Below, piece by piece: positions 53,214-61,775 of a stretch of 64,000 bases of DNA. This DNA comes from Treponema sp. (GTDB lineage: Bacteria; Spirochaetota; Spirochaetia; Treponematales; Treponemataceae). Under the pieces are notes generated by a model. The model did not search any database. It was not told where the DNA came from and worked only from the letters and a program-made list of their open reading frames with translations. The stretch is from NCBI GenBank assembly GCA_017934745.1, contig JAGBIY010000017.1, positions 1 to 64,000 of the forward strand. The letters run 5' to 3'. Numbering within the stretch: position 1 is the first letter of the stretch; every line of letters begins with the position of its first letter. The translations under genes were made by a program, and so were the position numbers.

Positions 53214-53828
53214 TTACGTTCTTTCCTTGTCTGTTGAAACTAAAAATCCATGTACTTTTGAATGTTCTCTGGGGGTTAGGGGAATTAAATTATCAGGTCT
53301 GCAATCATAACCATTGTTATTGATATGATGAATATCATACTCATGTTTTTGTTCATACACTTTGTAGTTTTCATTATAGAAACCAGCAGAAATAAATTTA
53401 TACACTTCTATTGAAGTATTACCAGTAAACTTTGTGTCTTCATTTAGATAACTAACCATATAAAGATAACCGCTTAATTCTTTATGTTCTTCTTGTTTTA
53501 CCAATTTGCCAAAGTGTTTTATACGACCATAACTACTGACTGAGTAATCTTTATTTCTAAATTCATCAAGATTTTTCCAGACTTCATTGTTCTCGTTAAT
53601 TCCATAAACCTCTCGCAATAATTCAACAGGAATAACGTCAGTTTTACAATTATATATTTTCGAATATTTTTTCTTTAATTTTTCGCGACAGGTTTTAGAA
53701 TCATTTGCTTTAAAATTATTTGCAGACGCCCGTAGTTCATAAAGAGTATAAATCCTACCGTTATAATTTTTTACTTCGGTTTCTTCTTCCAACCCTTTAT
53801 TTAACAATTCTTTGATTTCATCTTCCAT
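53214..53828 (-). CDS. HNH endonuclease with NUMOD4 motif
   Basis: 204 residues. A NUMOD4-type DNA-binding motif (EVWKNLDEFRNKDYSVSSYGRIKHF, seen in parts) lies near residues 80-105, followed by an HNH core DIHHINNNGYDCRPDNLIPLTPREHSKVHG near the C-terminus. This is the layout of phage and intron homing endonucleases. ATG 53828 has GGAGA about 9 bases upstream; an earlier ATG 53861 would overlap the regulator gene. AT-rich, foreign codon use. Confidence 0.85.
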   Translation of the reverse strand: MEDEIKELLNKGLEEETEVKNYNGRIYTLYELRASANNFKANDSKTCREKLKKKYSKIYNCKTDVIPVELLREVYGINENNEVWKNLDEFRNKDYSVSSYGRIKHFGKLVKQEEHKELSGYLYMVSYLNEDTKFTGNTSIEVYKFISAGFYNENYKVYEQKHEYDIHHINNNGYDCRPDNLIPLTPREHSKVHGFLVSTDKERT

Positions 53829-53847
53829 ACTTATAGTCTCCGCAATT

Positions 53848-54867
53848 TTATATTTGTGCATTTTTCATCATGCCTTTGACATTCTCTTTCCATTCATCAA
53901 CAAGTTGTTGCGGTTCGAGTGGGGTAATCCACTGCCCCTGACTCATTATCCAGTTTAGTACAGGATAATATTGGTTGCTGGAAAAACTCATTATCACAGT
54001 ACCGTCTGTCTGTGTTTCAAACTTTTGGTCATCAGTCCACTTGTAAGTCTTTATATAGTTTGCGGTAATATCTCTGTTGATTCTGATTTTGAAATTAAAA
54101 ATTTCACTGCCAATATAGCGGCCGAAATTTCCCTTTGCTTTTTTCAGATATTCGCAGTCTTTTGGCGGCTCAAAATTTTCTTTTCTTACTTCTACATTGC
54201 TGATTAAAGGCAAATTGAAAAACTTTGCTTTTTTTTCTTTTTGTACGCTTCCATACAACGACCACATGCCATGATAATACAGAAGCTGCCAAGGCTGGAC
54301 TGTATATTTTCTTGTTTTCTCACTACCGTCATAAAAACTGTAATCGAATGTTATATATCGATTGTAGGCTAGTGCTGTTTCAATGTTATCCCAGACTTCA
54401 TTGGAAATCTGTACAGGCTCCATACCGATAAAGCATATCTTCTTTGAAAGTTCTTTTCCAAGAGAGATTTTTGTATCAGGCTCGATGTTGTCGGAAAAAT
54501 TTGCGAATACTTCTACTGCCTGATTGTATAAAGGGGTTCCGTGAAGTATTTCGATAAAATTTTGCATGAACCGAGCAGCAATTATTTGTTTGCCTGTGCT
54601 CAAACGGCTTGGAATGCGGAATGTAGGACGAGTGTAGTAATATCCTTTTTCCAAGCGGTCATATTCCAATACAAATTCCGCTCCGAAGTCAAATCGCAGC
54701 GCAGCCAAATCACGGTGCACCGTTGCTTCTGAAATTTCAAATTCCTTCATGAAGTCCTGCACGTTCGGATATTTTCCGCTTGCGATCATTTCGTCATATC
54801 TTAGGATACGATGAAATGTTGCAAAACTTTCATGTTCTTTGTTCAAAGCAGATTTTTTTTCGCTCAT
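53848..54867 (-). CDS. WYL-domain transcriptional regulator
   Basis: 339 residues. N-terminal winged helix (RILRYDEMIASG, NVQDFMKEFEISEATVHRDLAALRFDFG), then a WYL domain (NRYITFDYSFYDGSEKTRKYTVQPWQLLYYHGMWSLYG, in parts) and a WCX C-terminal extension. Such regulators sense nucleotides or nucleic acid and often control defence or DNA-repair islands. ATG 54867 with AAGG upstream. A palindrome at 54902-54920 lies upstream as likely operator. First gene of the island operon. Confidence 0.88.
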   Translation of the reverse strand: MSEKKSALNKEHESFATFHRILRYDEMIASGKYPNVQDFMKEFEISEATVHRDLAALRFDFGAEFVLEYDRLEKGYYYTRPTFRIPSRLSTGKQIIAARFMQNFIEILHGTPLYNQAVEVFANFSDNIEPDTKISLGKELSKKICFIGMEPVQISNEVWDNIETALAYNRYITFDYSFYDGSEKTRKYTVQPWQLLYYHGMWSLYGSVQKEKKAKFFNLPLISNVEVRKENFEPPKDCEYLKKAKGNFGRYIGSEIFNFKIRINRDITANYIKTYKWTDDQKFETQTDGTVIMSFSSNQYYPVLNWIMSQGQWITPLEPQQLVDEWKENVKGMMKNAQI

Positions 54868-54901
54868 GTAAAACCTTCTAGAAAACAATATAGTATAGTG
54901 T

Positions 54902-54920
54902 ACTCTCAAAAAATGAGAGT
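54902..54920. promoter_or_regulatory. Palindromic operator candidate for the WYL regulator
   Basis: ACTCTCA-aaaaa-TGAGAGT, perfect 7-bp arms, about 35 bases upstream of the regulator's start codon. The position suits autorepression. Confidence 0.55.
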
Positions 54921-55020
54921 CAAAAAATTTTCAATAAAAACATTTGGAAAAATCTTCGCTTGAAAATATGGCACAAGAAAAATAAACTCAAGACTCATAG
55001 CGAAAAAAGGAGATTTCAGA

Positions 55021-55905
55021 ATGAAAATAAGCGAAAAATTGAATTCAAAAAAAGTCACAATATCCTTCGAGATTTTTCCGCCGAAAAAGCAGGACGCTTT
55101 CGAGTCCGTAAAGAACACCGCCGTGGAGCTGACGTCGCTCAATCCCGACTTCATTTCCATAACATACGGAGCGGGCGGTTCGACGCAGACGAACACCTCC
55201 GACCTGGCGAAGGTCATCGAGGACAACGGCATATCCGCCTTGGCGCACCTCACTTGCGTGCGGTCGAACAAGGACCAGCTTTCTGAGTCCATAAGGACGT
55301 TCAAGGAAAGGGGAATCCAGAACATACTCGCCCTGCGCGGCGATTTGCCGAAGGATACGGCCGAGGGAGAGAACATTTTTCCAAGCGGAATCTACCATGC
55401 CGACGGACTCGTCCGCATATTGAAGGACGAGGGATTCTGCGTGGGCGGCGCCTGCTACCCGGAGAGCCACCCGGAAAGCCTGAACCGCAACGTGGACATA
55501 GAGAACCTCAAGCACAAGGTGGACGCGGGAGTCGATTTTTTGACGACGCAGATGTTCTTCGACAACGAGATGCTCTATTCGTTTCTTTATAGATTGCAGT
55601 CGGCCGGAATCCATGTGCCGGTGCTCGCTGGAATCATGCCGATAACGAACGCGAACCAGGTCTCGCGCATGATTGACTTGTCCAACGCCTGCATCCCCCG
55701 GAAGCTCCTCGCGATATGCGACAAATTCCGCTCGTCTCCCGAAGCCATGAAGCAGGCTGGAATCGCGTACGCCACAGACCAGATAATCGACCTCATTTCC
55801 AACGGCGTTCGCGGAATCCACATCTACACGATGAACAAGCCGGAGATTGCGAAAGCGATAATGCGCAACGTGGATTCAATAATCTCGGTGACTAACGACT
55901 GCTAA
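55021..55905 (+). CDS. metF: 5,10-methylenetetrahydrofolate reductase
   Basis: 294-residue FAD-dependent barrel that makes 5-methyl-THF. Motifs: ISFEIFPPKKQDAFESV at the N-terminus (catalytic Glu), FISITYGAGGSTQTNT near residue 45, LAHLTCVRSNKDQL, NILALRGDLPKD near 100, GVDFLTTQMFFDN near 170 and PVLAGIMPITNANQV near 203. AGGAG precedes ATG 55021. The right copy of the 19-bp island repeat lies about 50 bases upstream. Confidence 0.96.
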   Translation: MKISEKLNSKKVTISFEIFPPKKQDAFESVKNTAVELTSLNPDFISITYGAGGSTQTNTSDLAKVIEDNGISALAHLTCVRSNKDQLSESIRTFKERGIQNILALRGDLPKDTAEGENIFPSGIYHADGLVRILKDEGFCVGGACYPESHPESLNRNVDIENLKHKVDAGVDFLTTQMFFDNEMLYSFLYRLQSAGIHVPVLAGIMPITNANQVSRMIDLSNACIPRKLLAICDKFRSSPEAMKQAGIAYATDQIIDLISNGVRGIHIYTMNKPEIAKAIMRNVDSIISVTNDC

Positions 55906-55920
55906 AAAAGCCTCATCTTG

Positions 55921-55957
55921 CGCACGGATTTTCTAAGCGAGTTCGGAAATCCGTGCG
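55921..55957 (+). terminator. Probable terminator of metF
   Basis: CGCACGGATTT (55921-55931) and AAATCCGTGCG (55947-55957) form a perfect 11-bp stem; the following T-run is weak (TGTCTTTC). Downstream a short repeat of TCAATTC units lies at about 55965-55998. The rest of the 350-base gap to 56144 has no gene. Confidence 0.6.
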
Positions 55958-56144
55958 TGTCTTTCAATTTTCAATTCTCAATTCTCAATTCTCACTTCTT
56001 ATACAAGCTGTATGTCACGAAGAGCGCGACGTTCACCTGAAATACTTTTTGGAAGCGCAAGTTTGCAGTTGAAAAAAGTCCGCTCTGCCGCAAAAATGAG
56101 TTGCGCAAGGCATATATGGGCGCGGTTTGTCGAAGTGGCTTGTA

Positions 56145-56262
56145 ACGCTCAGCAACCAACTGGTCATTGAGCGTAGTCGAAATGACCTAAATGAACACAG
56201 ATGCTGAAAGTATTTTCCAGCGGAAAATACAGTTCAGCATGACAAATAGAGGAGAATAAACA
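56145..56262 (+). repeat. Duplicated 118-bp leader block, copy 1
   Basis: Nearly identical (two differences) to 58811-58928; both end right at the ATG of a BspA-like gene. It contains the right half of the palindrome TGAGCGTAGTCGAA and a long hairpin ATGCTGAAAGTATTTTCC/GGAAAATACAGTTCAGCAT (56201-56240), then AGAGGAG as RBS. A conserved 5' leader, perhaps regulatory. Confidence 0.75.
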
Positions 56263-58737
56263 ATGGAAGATGTATTGAAAATCAAAGGCACAGTGCTAGT
56301 CAAATGCCTGGACAAAAATGTGGAGAGCGTGACAATCCCGGATTATGTCACGAAAATCGACGAGGGTGCGTTCAAGTCTTGCAAATCGCTTAAGTCGGTT
56401 GTGATTCCGCCAAGCGTTACGGAAATCGACGACTGTGCGTTCTGTCATTGCACATCGCTTTCGTCGGTGATTATTCCGGAGAGCGTCACAAAAATCGGAC
56501 GGGATGCGTTCTTCAATTGCAACATCACCGCCCTTTCGCATCCGTGCCTGACGATAAAGGACGGACTTGCAATCGAGTACGACGACTGGGTTGTCTACTG
56601 CGCAAAACAGAGCCGTTCCATCACAATTCCCGACGGCATCAGGGTAATCTTCGATAGGGCGTTCTGCGACTGCGCGTCGATTGAGAGCGTGAAGATTCCA
56701 GAGAGCGTCACGACTATCAGTAACAAGGCGTTCAAGGGCTGCAACATAACTGAGCTTTCGCATCCTCTCCTGACGATAAAAAACGGAGTCGCAATCAAGG
56801 ACAACAAAGTTCTGTATTGGACAAACCAGAGCAGTTCAATCACGATTCCCGACGGCGTCAGGGAAATCGAGTACTCTGCGTTCTATTATAACAAGACTCT
56901 TTCGTCGGTGGTTATTCCGCCAAGCGTCAAGGAAATCGGAAAGGAAGCGTTCGAGGGCTGCTCTTCGCTTTCGTCGGTGGTGATTCCCGACAGCGTCAAG
57001 AAAATCGGAGATGAGGCGTTCTTGGGTTGCGACATCGATGAGCTTTCGCACCCGTGCCTGAAGATAAAAAACGGATTCGCAATCAAGGGAAAAAAGGTTC
57101 TGTATCGCACAACCCAGAGCAATTCATTCATAATCCCCGAAGGCGTCAAGGAAATCGATAAGGACGTGCTTGATGGCTACAACGAGCCTGAGTCTGTGGA
57201 GTTCTCAGGAACTGTGGCGCAGTGGGAAGCGATAGTAGGAAAATGGAATCTTCTTAAGCATATTAGAGAAAAGAGCGTGAAGTGCTCCGACGGAGTTTGG
57301 CAGTTGCCTGTTCTGCTGATAGAAAACGGCAGTCTGAAGCAATGCACGGACAAGAGCGCAACAAGCGTGACAATTCCCGACGGCGTAACGGAAATCGCTC
57401 ATAATGCGTTCAGTGGCTGCGAGTCGCTTAAGTCGCTTGAAATTCCTTCAGGCGTCACAAAAATTGGAGCGTACTCTTTCTGCGAATCGCTTTCGTCCAT
57501 TTCGCTTCCGTCAAGCATCACTGAATTCGACAAAGATGCGTTCTTTTTTGTTGGCAAATGTCTTTCAAAGGTAATTCTTGCTGACGATTTTCAAAAAGTG
57601 CCGTCCGAATGGTTCGACAGACTGGACTGGAATAATGCGAATTATGAAATCATCTGCACAAAAGACAGCAGCACATACAAGGCTGTGAAACGAAGTCCGA
57701 AGCTCAAGAAGCACCTAAAAGACGTTGCTCTTCAAGTGGCAAAAAACGAAAAGATTGCCACTGTGAACAAGGTCGGCGCTGACGCTCTGCTTTCCACTTT
57801 GCGTTCAAGCGTTGAAGGCTTCTCGTTCCAGATTCTTGCGACCACGAAGAGCGCGACCGTCGCCATGGTGCAAATCGGGAAGAACATCGGCGTGTTCAAG
57901 CTCGGTGCGGACTCTTCGAAGTGGTTTTCCAAGCTCCAGAAAGTGCTTGAGGCATTTTCGGACTCCACAAAAAGCGGGGAGGAAATCTTTGATGTGATAA
58001 CAAGAGTGAAACTCCCGCTTGGCGAGATTCCTGGAAAAAAAGCAGAGAAAATGACTTTAAGGGGGGACAATATGAATTTGTTTGCCTCAGGCGTATTGAG
58101 AGAAATAGAGTATTTCGTGTTAAAGGGCATCGCTTTGTTCGGCATCAAAGAAATCGGCTACAGGGCGTTCAAGTCTGGCTGTGATTATTCTCTTTCGTCC
58201 GTGAAGATTCCTAAGAGCGTCACAAAAATCGGCAGTGAGGCGTTCAGAGGTTGTAGCAAACTTGAGTCCATTGAGATTCCCGACAGCGTCACAGAAATCG
58301 GAGAGAAGGCGTTCAGGGGGTCTTCCCTTGCTTCTGTGGTAATCCCAGACAGCGTTACAAAAATCGGGGACAAGGCGTTTGTGTATACCGATATCAACGA
58401 GCTTTCGCATCCTCTCCTCACGATAAAGAACGGAATCGCAATCAAGGACGGCACTGTTCTCTATCAGGCAAACAGCACTAGTAATGTCACGCTTCCCGAC
58501 GGCGTCACTAAAATCGGCGAGAAGGCGTTTTATGAGTGCAGCTGGCTTTATTCCATGGTTCTTCCAGAGAGCCTCAAGGAAATCGACGACAATGCGTTTT
58601 TTGAATGCGATTCGCTTGAAACGCTGGAGTTCAAAGGAACTGTCGCGCAGTGGAAAGCGGTGAAAAAATGCGTCGACTTGTGCTTCAGGATTGGCACAAG
58701 GACTGTGAAATGCACCGACGGCGAAGCGGAGCTGTAG
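56263..58737 (+). CDS. BspA-like leucine-rich repeat protein (LRR_5)
   Basis: 824 residues. Two LRR_5 blocks of about 23-residue repeats (pattern IPDSVTKIGDKAFxGCxSLxSVxIP) at residues 15-460 and 625-815 are separated by a non-repeat region at about 470-620 (KHLKDVALQVAKNEK ... SGEEIFDVITRVKLPLG) of unknown fold. No signal peptide (MEDVLKIKGTVLVK), so it is not an obvious surface protein, unlike classic BspA. AGAGGAG RBS before ATG. Such genes recombine readily; several blocks are near repeats of each other. Confidence 0.88.
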   Translation: MEDVLKIKGTVLVKCLDKNVESVTIPDYVTKIDEGAFKSCKSLKSVVIPPSVTEIDDCAFCHCTSLSSVIIPESVTKIGRDAFFNCNITALSHPCLTIKDGLAIEYDDWVVYCAKQSRSITIPDGIRVIFDRAFCDCASIESVKIPESVTTISNKAFKGCNITELSHPLLTIKNGVAIKDNKVLYWTNQSSSITIPDGVREIEYSAFYYNKTLSSVVIPPSVKEIGKEAFEGCSSLSSVVIPDSVKKIGDEAFLGCDIDELSHPCLKIKNGFAIKGKKVLYRTTQSNSFIIPEGVKEIDKDVLDGYNEPESVEFSGTVAQWEAIVGKWNLLKHIREKSVKCSDGVWQLPVLLIENGSLKQCTDKSATSVTIPDGVTEIAHNAFSGCESLKSLEIPSGVTKIGAYSFCESLSSISLPSSITEFDKDAFFFVGKCLSKVILADDFQKVPSEWFDRLDWNNANYEIICTKDSSTYKAVKRSPKLKKHLKDVALQVAKNEKIATVNKVGADALLSTLRSSVEGFSFQILATTKSATVAMVQIGKNIGVFKLGADSSKWFSKLQKVLEAFSDSTKSGEEIFDVITRVKLPLGEIPGKKAEKMTLRGDNMNLFASGVLREIEYFVLKGIALFGIKEIGYRAFKSGCDYSLSSVKIPKSVTKIGSEAFRGCSKLESIEIPDSVTEIGEKAFRGSSLASVVIPDSVTKIGDKAFVYTDINELSHPLLTIKNGIAIKDGTVLYQANSTSNVTLPDGVTKIGEKAFYECSWLYSMVLPESLKEIDDNAFFECDSLETLEFKGTVAQWKAVKKCVDLCFRIGTRTVKCTDGEAEL

Positions 58738-58748
58738 AGGTGCTTCGA

Positions 58749-58838
58749 CTACGCTCAGCAACCGACTGGTAATTTCAGCTACGCTCAGCAACCGACTGGT
58801 AATTTCGGCTACGCTCAGCAACCGACTGGTCATTGAGC
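58749..58838. repeat. Three tandem 30-bp units ending in a palindrome
   Basis: Units beginning CTACGCTCAGCAACCGACTG at 58749, 58779 and 58809. With the flanks, TTCGACTACGCTCA (58745-58758) is inverted as TGAGCGTAGTCGAA at about 58834-58847. Not a CRISPR: no spacers separate the units. Likely a mobile palindromic repeat also seen in part at 56145. Confidence 0.75.
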
Positions 58839-58928
58839 GTAGTCGAAATGACCTAAATGAACGCAGATGCTGAAAGTATTTTCCAGCGGAAAATACAGTT
58901 CAGCATGACAAATAGAGGAGAATAAACA
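58811..58928 (+). repeat. Duplicated 118-bp leader block, copy 2
   Basis: Copy of 56145-56262 with the same hairpin (58867-58906) and RBS, in front of the short BspA-like gene at 58929. Shows that a leader plus start codon was duplicated, then the coding parts diverged in length. Confidence 0.75.
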
Positions 58929-59246
58929 ATGGCAGATATTTTTGTAATTGAAGACGGTGTGCTGGAAGAATGCACGGACAAGAGCGCAACGAGCGTGGAA
59001 ATTCCCGACGGCGTCGAGGAAATCGACGAGTGGGCGTTCTCGGATTGTGCATCGCTTACGTCGGTTGAAATTCCGTCAAGCGTCACGAAAATCGGCGAAA
59101 CTGCTTTTGTGGGGTGCGAGTCGCTTTTGTCGGTGGAATTTGGCGGAACGGTGGCGCAGTGGAAAGCGGTCAGAAAAGGAAGCGACTGGCACAACGGCGT
59201 TCCCGCAACGAGCGTGAAGTGCGCGGATGGGGAAGCTGAGTTGTAG
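58929..59246 (+). CDS. Short BspA-like leucine-rich repeat protein
   Basis: 105 residues, three to four LRR_5 repeats: SVEIPDGVEEIDEWAFSDC, LTSVEIPSSVTKIGETAFVGC, LLSVEFGGTVAQWKAVRKG. The end ('VKCADGEAEL') matches the end of the 824-residue protein ('VKCTDGEAEL'), so it is a shortened paralogue that shares leader and tail. No signal peptide. Function unknown. Confidence 0.82.
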   Translation: MADIFVIEDGVLEECTDKSATSVEIPDGVEEIDEWAFSDCASLTSVEIPSSVTKIGETAFVGCESLLSVEFGGTVAQWKAVRKGSDWHNGVPATSVKCADGEAEL

Positions 59247-59271
59247 ACTAAAGCAAGGAAAAATAATAAAG

Positions 59272-59455
59272 ATGGTTGAGATTGAAGGATTGCTTTATTC
59301 AGACGATGAGAAGCGACTGTTATCGGCGCATTTGAAGGCTGCATTTCGCTTTCTGCAATCACCTTGCCAAAATCTTTGCGCGAGCTTGGCTCTTGGGCGA
59401 CTTTCAAGGATTGCAAATCGCTTTGTGAAATAAAAATTTGCGAAAATGTAAAAGG
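59272..59455 (+). pseudogene. Broken BspA-like LRR gene
   Basis: ATG 59272 (AAGGAA upstream) starts VEIEGLLYSDDEKRLL, a typical BspA beginning, but the LRR continuation is in another frame: VIGAFEGCISLSAITLPKSL, RELGSWATFKDCKSLCEIKI. A deletion or frameshift near 59315-59325 broke it. The remnant runs into the structured element. Confidence 0.7.
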
Positions 59456-59460
59456 GCGAA

Positions 59461-59640
59461 AGTCGAGTTTTTACAGAGAAATGGCCGAAACGAGCGGAAG
59501 CGGGGTTCCACAGTCTAATACACTAAACATCGCAAACGATGTTAACGCCACCGCAAAGCGGTACTGCCGTATTCGGCTGTGGGTTCCCGCTGGGAGCGCG
59601 TTTCGGCAACTACGGTATGCATAAACTCGACATTCGACCT
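59461..59640. repeat. Structured repeat element, copy 2 (complete)
   Basis: Nested stems: GTCGAGTTT (59462-59470) with AAACTCGAC (59623-59631); GCCGAAAC (59484-59491) with GTTTCGGC (59600-59607); AGCGGG (59499-59504) with CCCGCT (59586-59591); CAGTCTAATAC (59511-59521) with GTATTCGGCTG (59569-59579); inner hairpins AACATCG/CGATGTT (59526-59543) and ACCGC/GCGGT (59550-59562). Compared with copy 1, the second and fourth stems changed on both sides and still pair. Candidate non-coding RNA or element end. Confidence 0.72.
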
Positions 59641-59683
59641 AAAAAACATACGGAGCAGCAGTGATTTGGAAGCCGAATGTTGC

Positions 59684-60505
59684 CTACTCGACTTCGACAA
59701 TCGCGATTTCCGGGCGGTTGAAAAACCTCGGAAGCGGAGTGCTTTCTCGCGCAAGTCCGCGGCTCACTACTAGTACGCTTCCGTTTGGCTGTTTGTAAGG
59801 TCCGTTCACATATTTTGCGAAAAATCCCTGGTCGGGCGCATACAATCCTCTGTTCAAAAATGGAATTCTGATTTGCCCTGCATGTGCGTGTCCCGCAAGA
59901 ATCAAATCAAAATCATATTGCCCATAGATTTTCGTTCTTTCGGGTCTGTGGCTTGCGAGAATTTTCAGGTGTGATTCGCTCGTCTTTGAAAACGCGCTGT
60001 CAATCTGCTTTTTCCATTCGGATTCTTCCATATAGAACGGGTCGTCAACTCCGCAGACATCGATTTCAGCACCGTTCACGCTTATGCTTCTGCAATTACC
60101 GGACAACACGGTCACGCCGATGCTCTGCACATAATCTTTCATCTCTCGAACCCTTCCGCTCCACAGTTCGTGGTTTCCAGTTACATAAAAGCACGGACAT
60201 ATTTCCGCAAGTCGTTCGAGCAGAATTTTCGCATTTTCGTCTGGAATTTTGTCGTCGAATATGTCTCCCGAAAGAACTGCGATGTCGGGTTTCTCCCTCT
60301 CGATTTTGCTGAAAATCTGCCCCTGTTCTCTTCCGTACCAGCACGAATGCAAGTCTGTTATGAGCGCAATCCGCACTTTTCCAGAGCCGACCTTCGGCGA
60401 GTCTATCGAAATCCGCTCGACGGCAGGTAGCCACGAGTAGAGCGTCCAAACGGCGAGAAATATCGTCACTGTCAAAATGATGGAGAGTTTTCTACGGATT
60501 GTCAT
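59684..60505 (-). CDS. Membrane-anchored metallophosphoesterase
   Basis: 273 residues with an N-terminal membrane anchor (LSIILTVTIFLAVWTLYSWL). Calcineurin-type motifs: ALITDLHSCWYG near residue 47, AVLSGDIFDD near 75, YVTGNHELW near 103, LASHRPE near 190 and ILAGHAHAGQI near 208. It resembles YkuE/LpxH-like phosphoesterases; substrate unknown. ATG 60505 overlaps the end of the gene upstream by 14 bases, so they are co-transcribed. Confidence 0.88.
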   Translation of the reverse strand: MTIRRKLSIILTVTIFLAVWTLYSWLPAVERISIDSPKVGSGKVRIALITDLHSCWYGREQGQIFSKIEREKPDIAVLSGDIFDDKIPDENAKILLERLAEICPCFYVTGNHELWSGRVREMKDYVQSIGVTVLSGNCRSISVNGAEIDVCGVDDPFYMEESEWKKQIDSAFSKTSESHLKILASHRPERTKIYGQYDFDLILAGHAHAGQIRIPFLNRGLYAPDQGFFAKYVNGPYKQPNGSVLVVSRGLARESTPLPRFFNRPEIAIVEVE

Positions 60506-61613
60506 TTGTTTTAAAAGCTTCTGCCTCGTTCTCAAATATCTGCTTTATGCCTATATCCACCGCAGGATTTGTCCGAGTTAACCGCGGGATAAATTCTGTA
60601 AGATAACCCTGTAATCTATCTTCTGACATATTTGAATAAAAAGTATAACGCAGAGAGTGAAAAACAAAATTCATTTCTGAAGCCATATCTGCTTTTGATA
60701 GGTCTTTTGGAAAGAAAAAAATTCTGAACATATAGCGGATTCCATCAATCAGATATTCTTTCTGCTCTTTTGTGATAAGTTTCTGCTTGGTTTCGAGCGA
60801 GTTGAATAAATTGTCTATGAAATACGCCAGCAAAAATATTCTGCGGAAATTTTTCCATAAATTCTCAGGTGCATTTTCTTCATCTGTAAGACCGTCAACT
60901 TTTTTGAACAAAGTTTTTGCCGGCAAAAAATCCTCACTGCAAAAACACTTTACATATTTCCACGACGGGCTTTGCTCTCCCTTTATCCATCTGTCAATTT
61001 GCCTTTCAAGTTCATGGCTTGATTCAGCTTCATCTTGATTGGAAATCCACTGCGACAATTCCTCGAAAAGTTTTGGCTTGTCGGTTATGAAGTTATCAAG
61101 ATGCCGAAAAACTTGCTTGAAAATCGTAGTCTGCTTAAGATATTTTGAGTCAGAGTCAAAGTAATCGAATACCGACAAAGTTGCGCGAATCAAAGCCGGC
61201 TGAGGTTGATTTTTATCTTGGTCAAAAAGTCTCAAAAGTGTTTCCCAAACGACGAAGCAAATGGAATACACCACGACATACAGGATATTTCCAGCAGGAA
61301 CTTTCAGATATGCCGCTTCTGAAAAATGTATTAGAAAGCGGTCTATATAGTTCAGAATCATACCGCTTGAGTAGCCGTCTTTTTCTAGCCAATCAGCCCA
61401 ATCTTTTACGAAGCCTGCAAAGTCTTTAAGATTCTTTATCGCTGTCTTGTCAAAAGTTCCTTGCTTCTTTAGTCGCTGAAATTTTTGCCTTTGCGTTGCA
61501 TACTTTTTTGAAGACGGAGGTGATGCAAGATAGTCCAAAAGACAATCTTGCCCAATGGTGTCAATCATTATTTGAACACACAAGCCTATCGAAATTGGTT
61601 CATCTGTTTTCAT
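60492..61613 (-). CDS. Hypothetical helical protein
   Basis: 373 residues, not recognised. Predicted mostly helical with hydrophobic patches such as NILYVVVYSICFVVWETLLRLF (one possible membrane-like helix) and IFLLAYFIDNLFNSL. No signal peptide. AT-rich compared with the core. Operon with the phosphoesterase by overlap. No function assigned. Confidence 0.7.
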   Translation of the reverse strand: MKTDEPISIGLCVQIMIDTIGQDCLLDYLASPPSSKKYATQRQKFQRLKKQGTFDKTAIKNLKDFAGFVKDWADWLEKDGYSSGMILNYIDRFLIHFSEAAYLKVPAGNILYVVVYSICFVVWETLLRLFDQDKNQPQPALIRATLSVFDYFDSDSKYLKQTTIFKQVFRHLDNFITDKPKLFEELSQWISNQDEAESSHELERQIDRWIKGEQSPSWKYVKCFCSEDFLPAKTLFKKVDGLTDEENAPENLWKNFRRIFLLAYFIDNLFNSLETKQKLITKEQKEYLIDGIRYMFRIFFFPKDLSKADMASEMNFVFHSLRYTFYSNMSEDRLQGYLTEFIPRLTRTNPAVDIGIKQIFENEAEAFKTNDNP

Positions 61614-61775
61614 AATGTTTGATTTTAGCGGATTTTATTGCGGTCTTTTATGTCTTTTTTGTGACAAAAATAATAAATGCAATGATACCCCGGTTATTCG
61701 TCTTCAAACTTCCACCCCATTTTCACTTCATCCCCTCTAGTGCGTCCACAAGCTCGCTTGTCTTTTTCTGAGTTC

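Larger units (their letters stand above)
52742..54971. repeat. Perfect 19-bp direct repeats flanking a 2.2-kb AT-rich island
   Basis: TCTTCGCTTGAAAATATGG occurs at 52742-52760 and at 54953-54971 with no mismatch. The enclosed DNA is AT-rich and holds a hypothetical gene, an HNH nuclease and a WYL regulator, all on the minus strand. This is what integration with target or core-site duplication would leave, though no recombinase is present. Confidence 0.7.

Noticed and set aside
58749..58838. Possible CRISPR array
   Set aside because: Three direct 30-bp units abut each other with no spacers, and no cas gene is in the window.
59461..59624. Structured element as the C-terminus of a protein gene
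   Set aside because: An open frame (ETSGSGVP...QLRYA) exists in both copies, but the stem-preserving differences fit structure better; kept only as an alternative.
59461..59640. Structured element as a diversity-generating retroelement template or variable repeat
   Set aside because: Differences between copies are not biased to adenines, they occur as paired changes in stems, and no reverse transcriptase is nearby.
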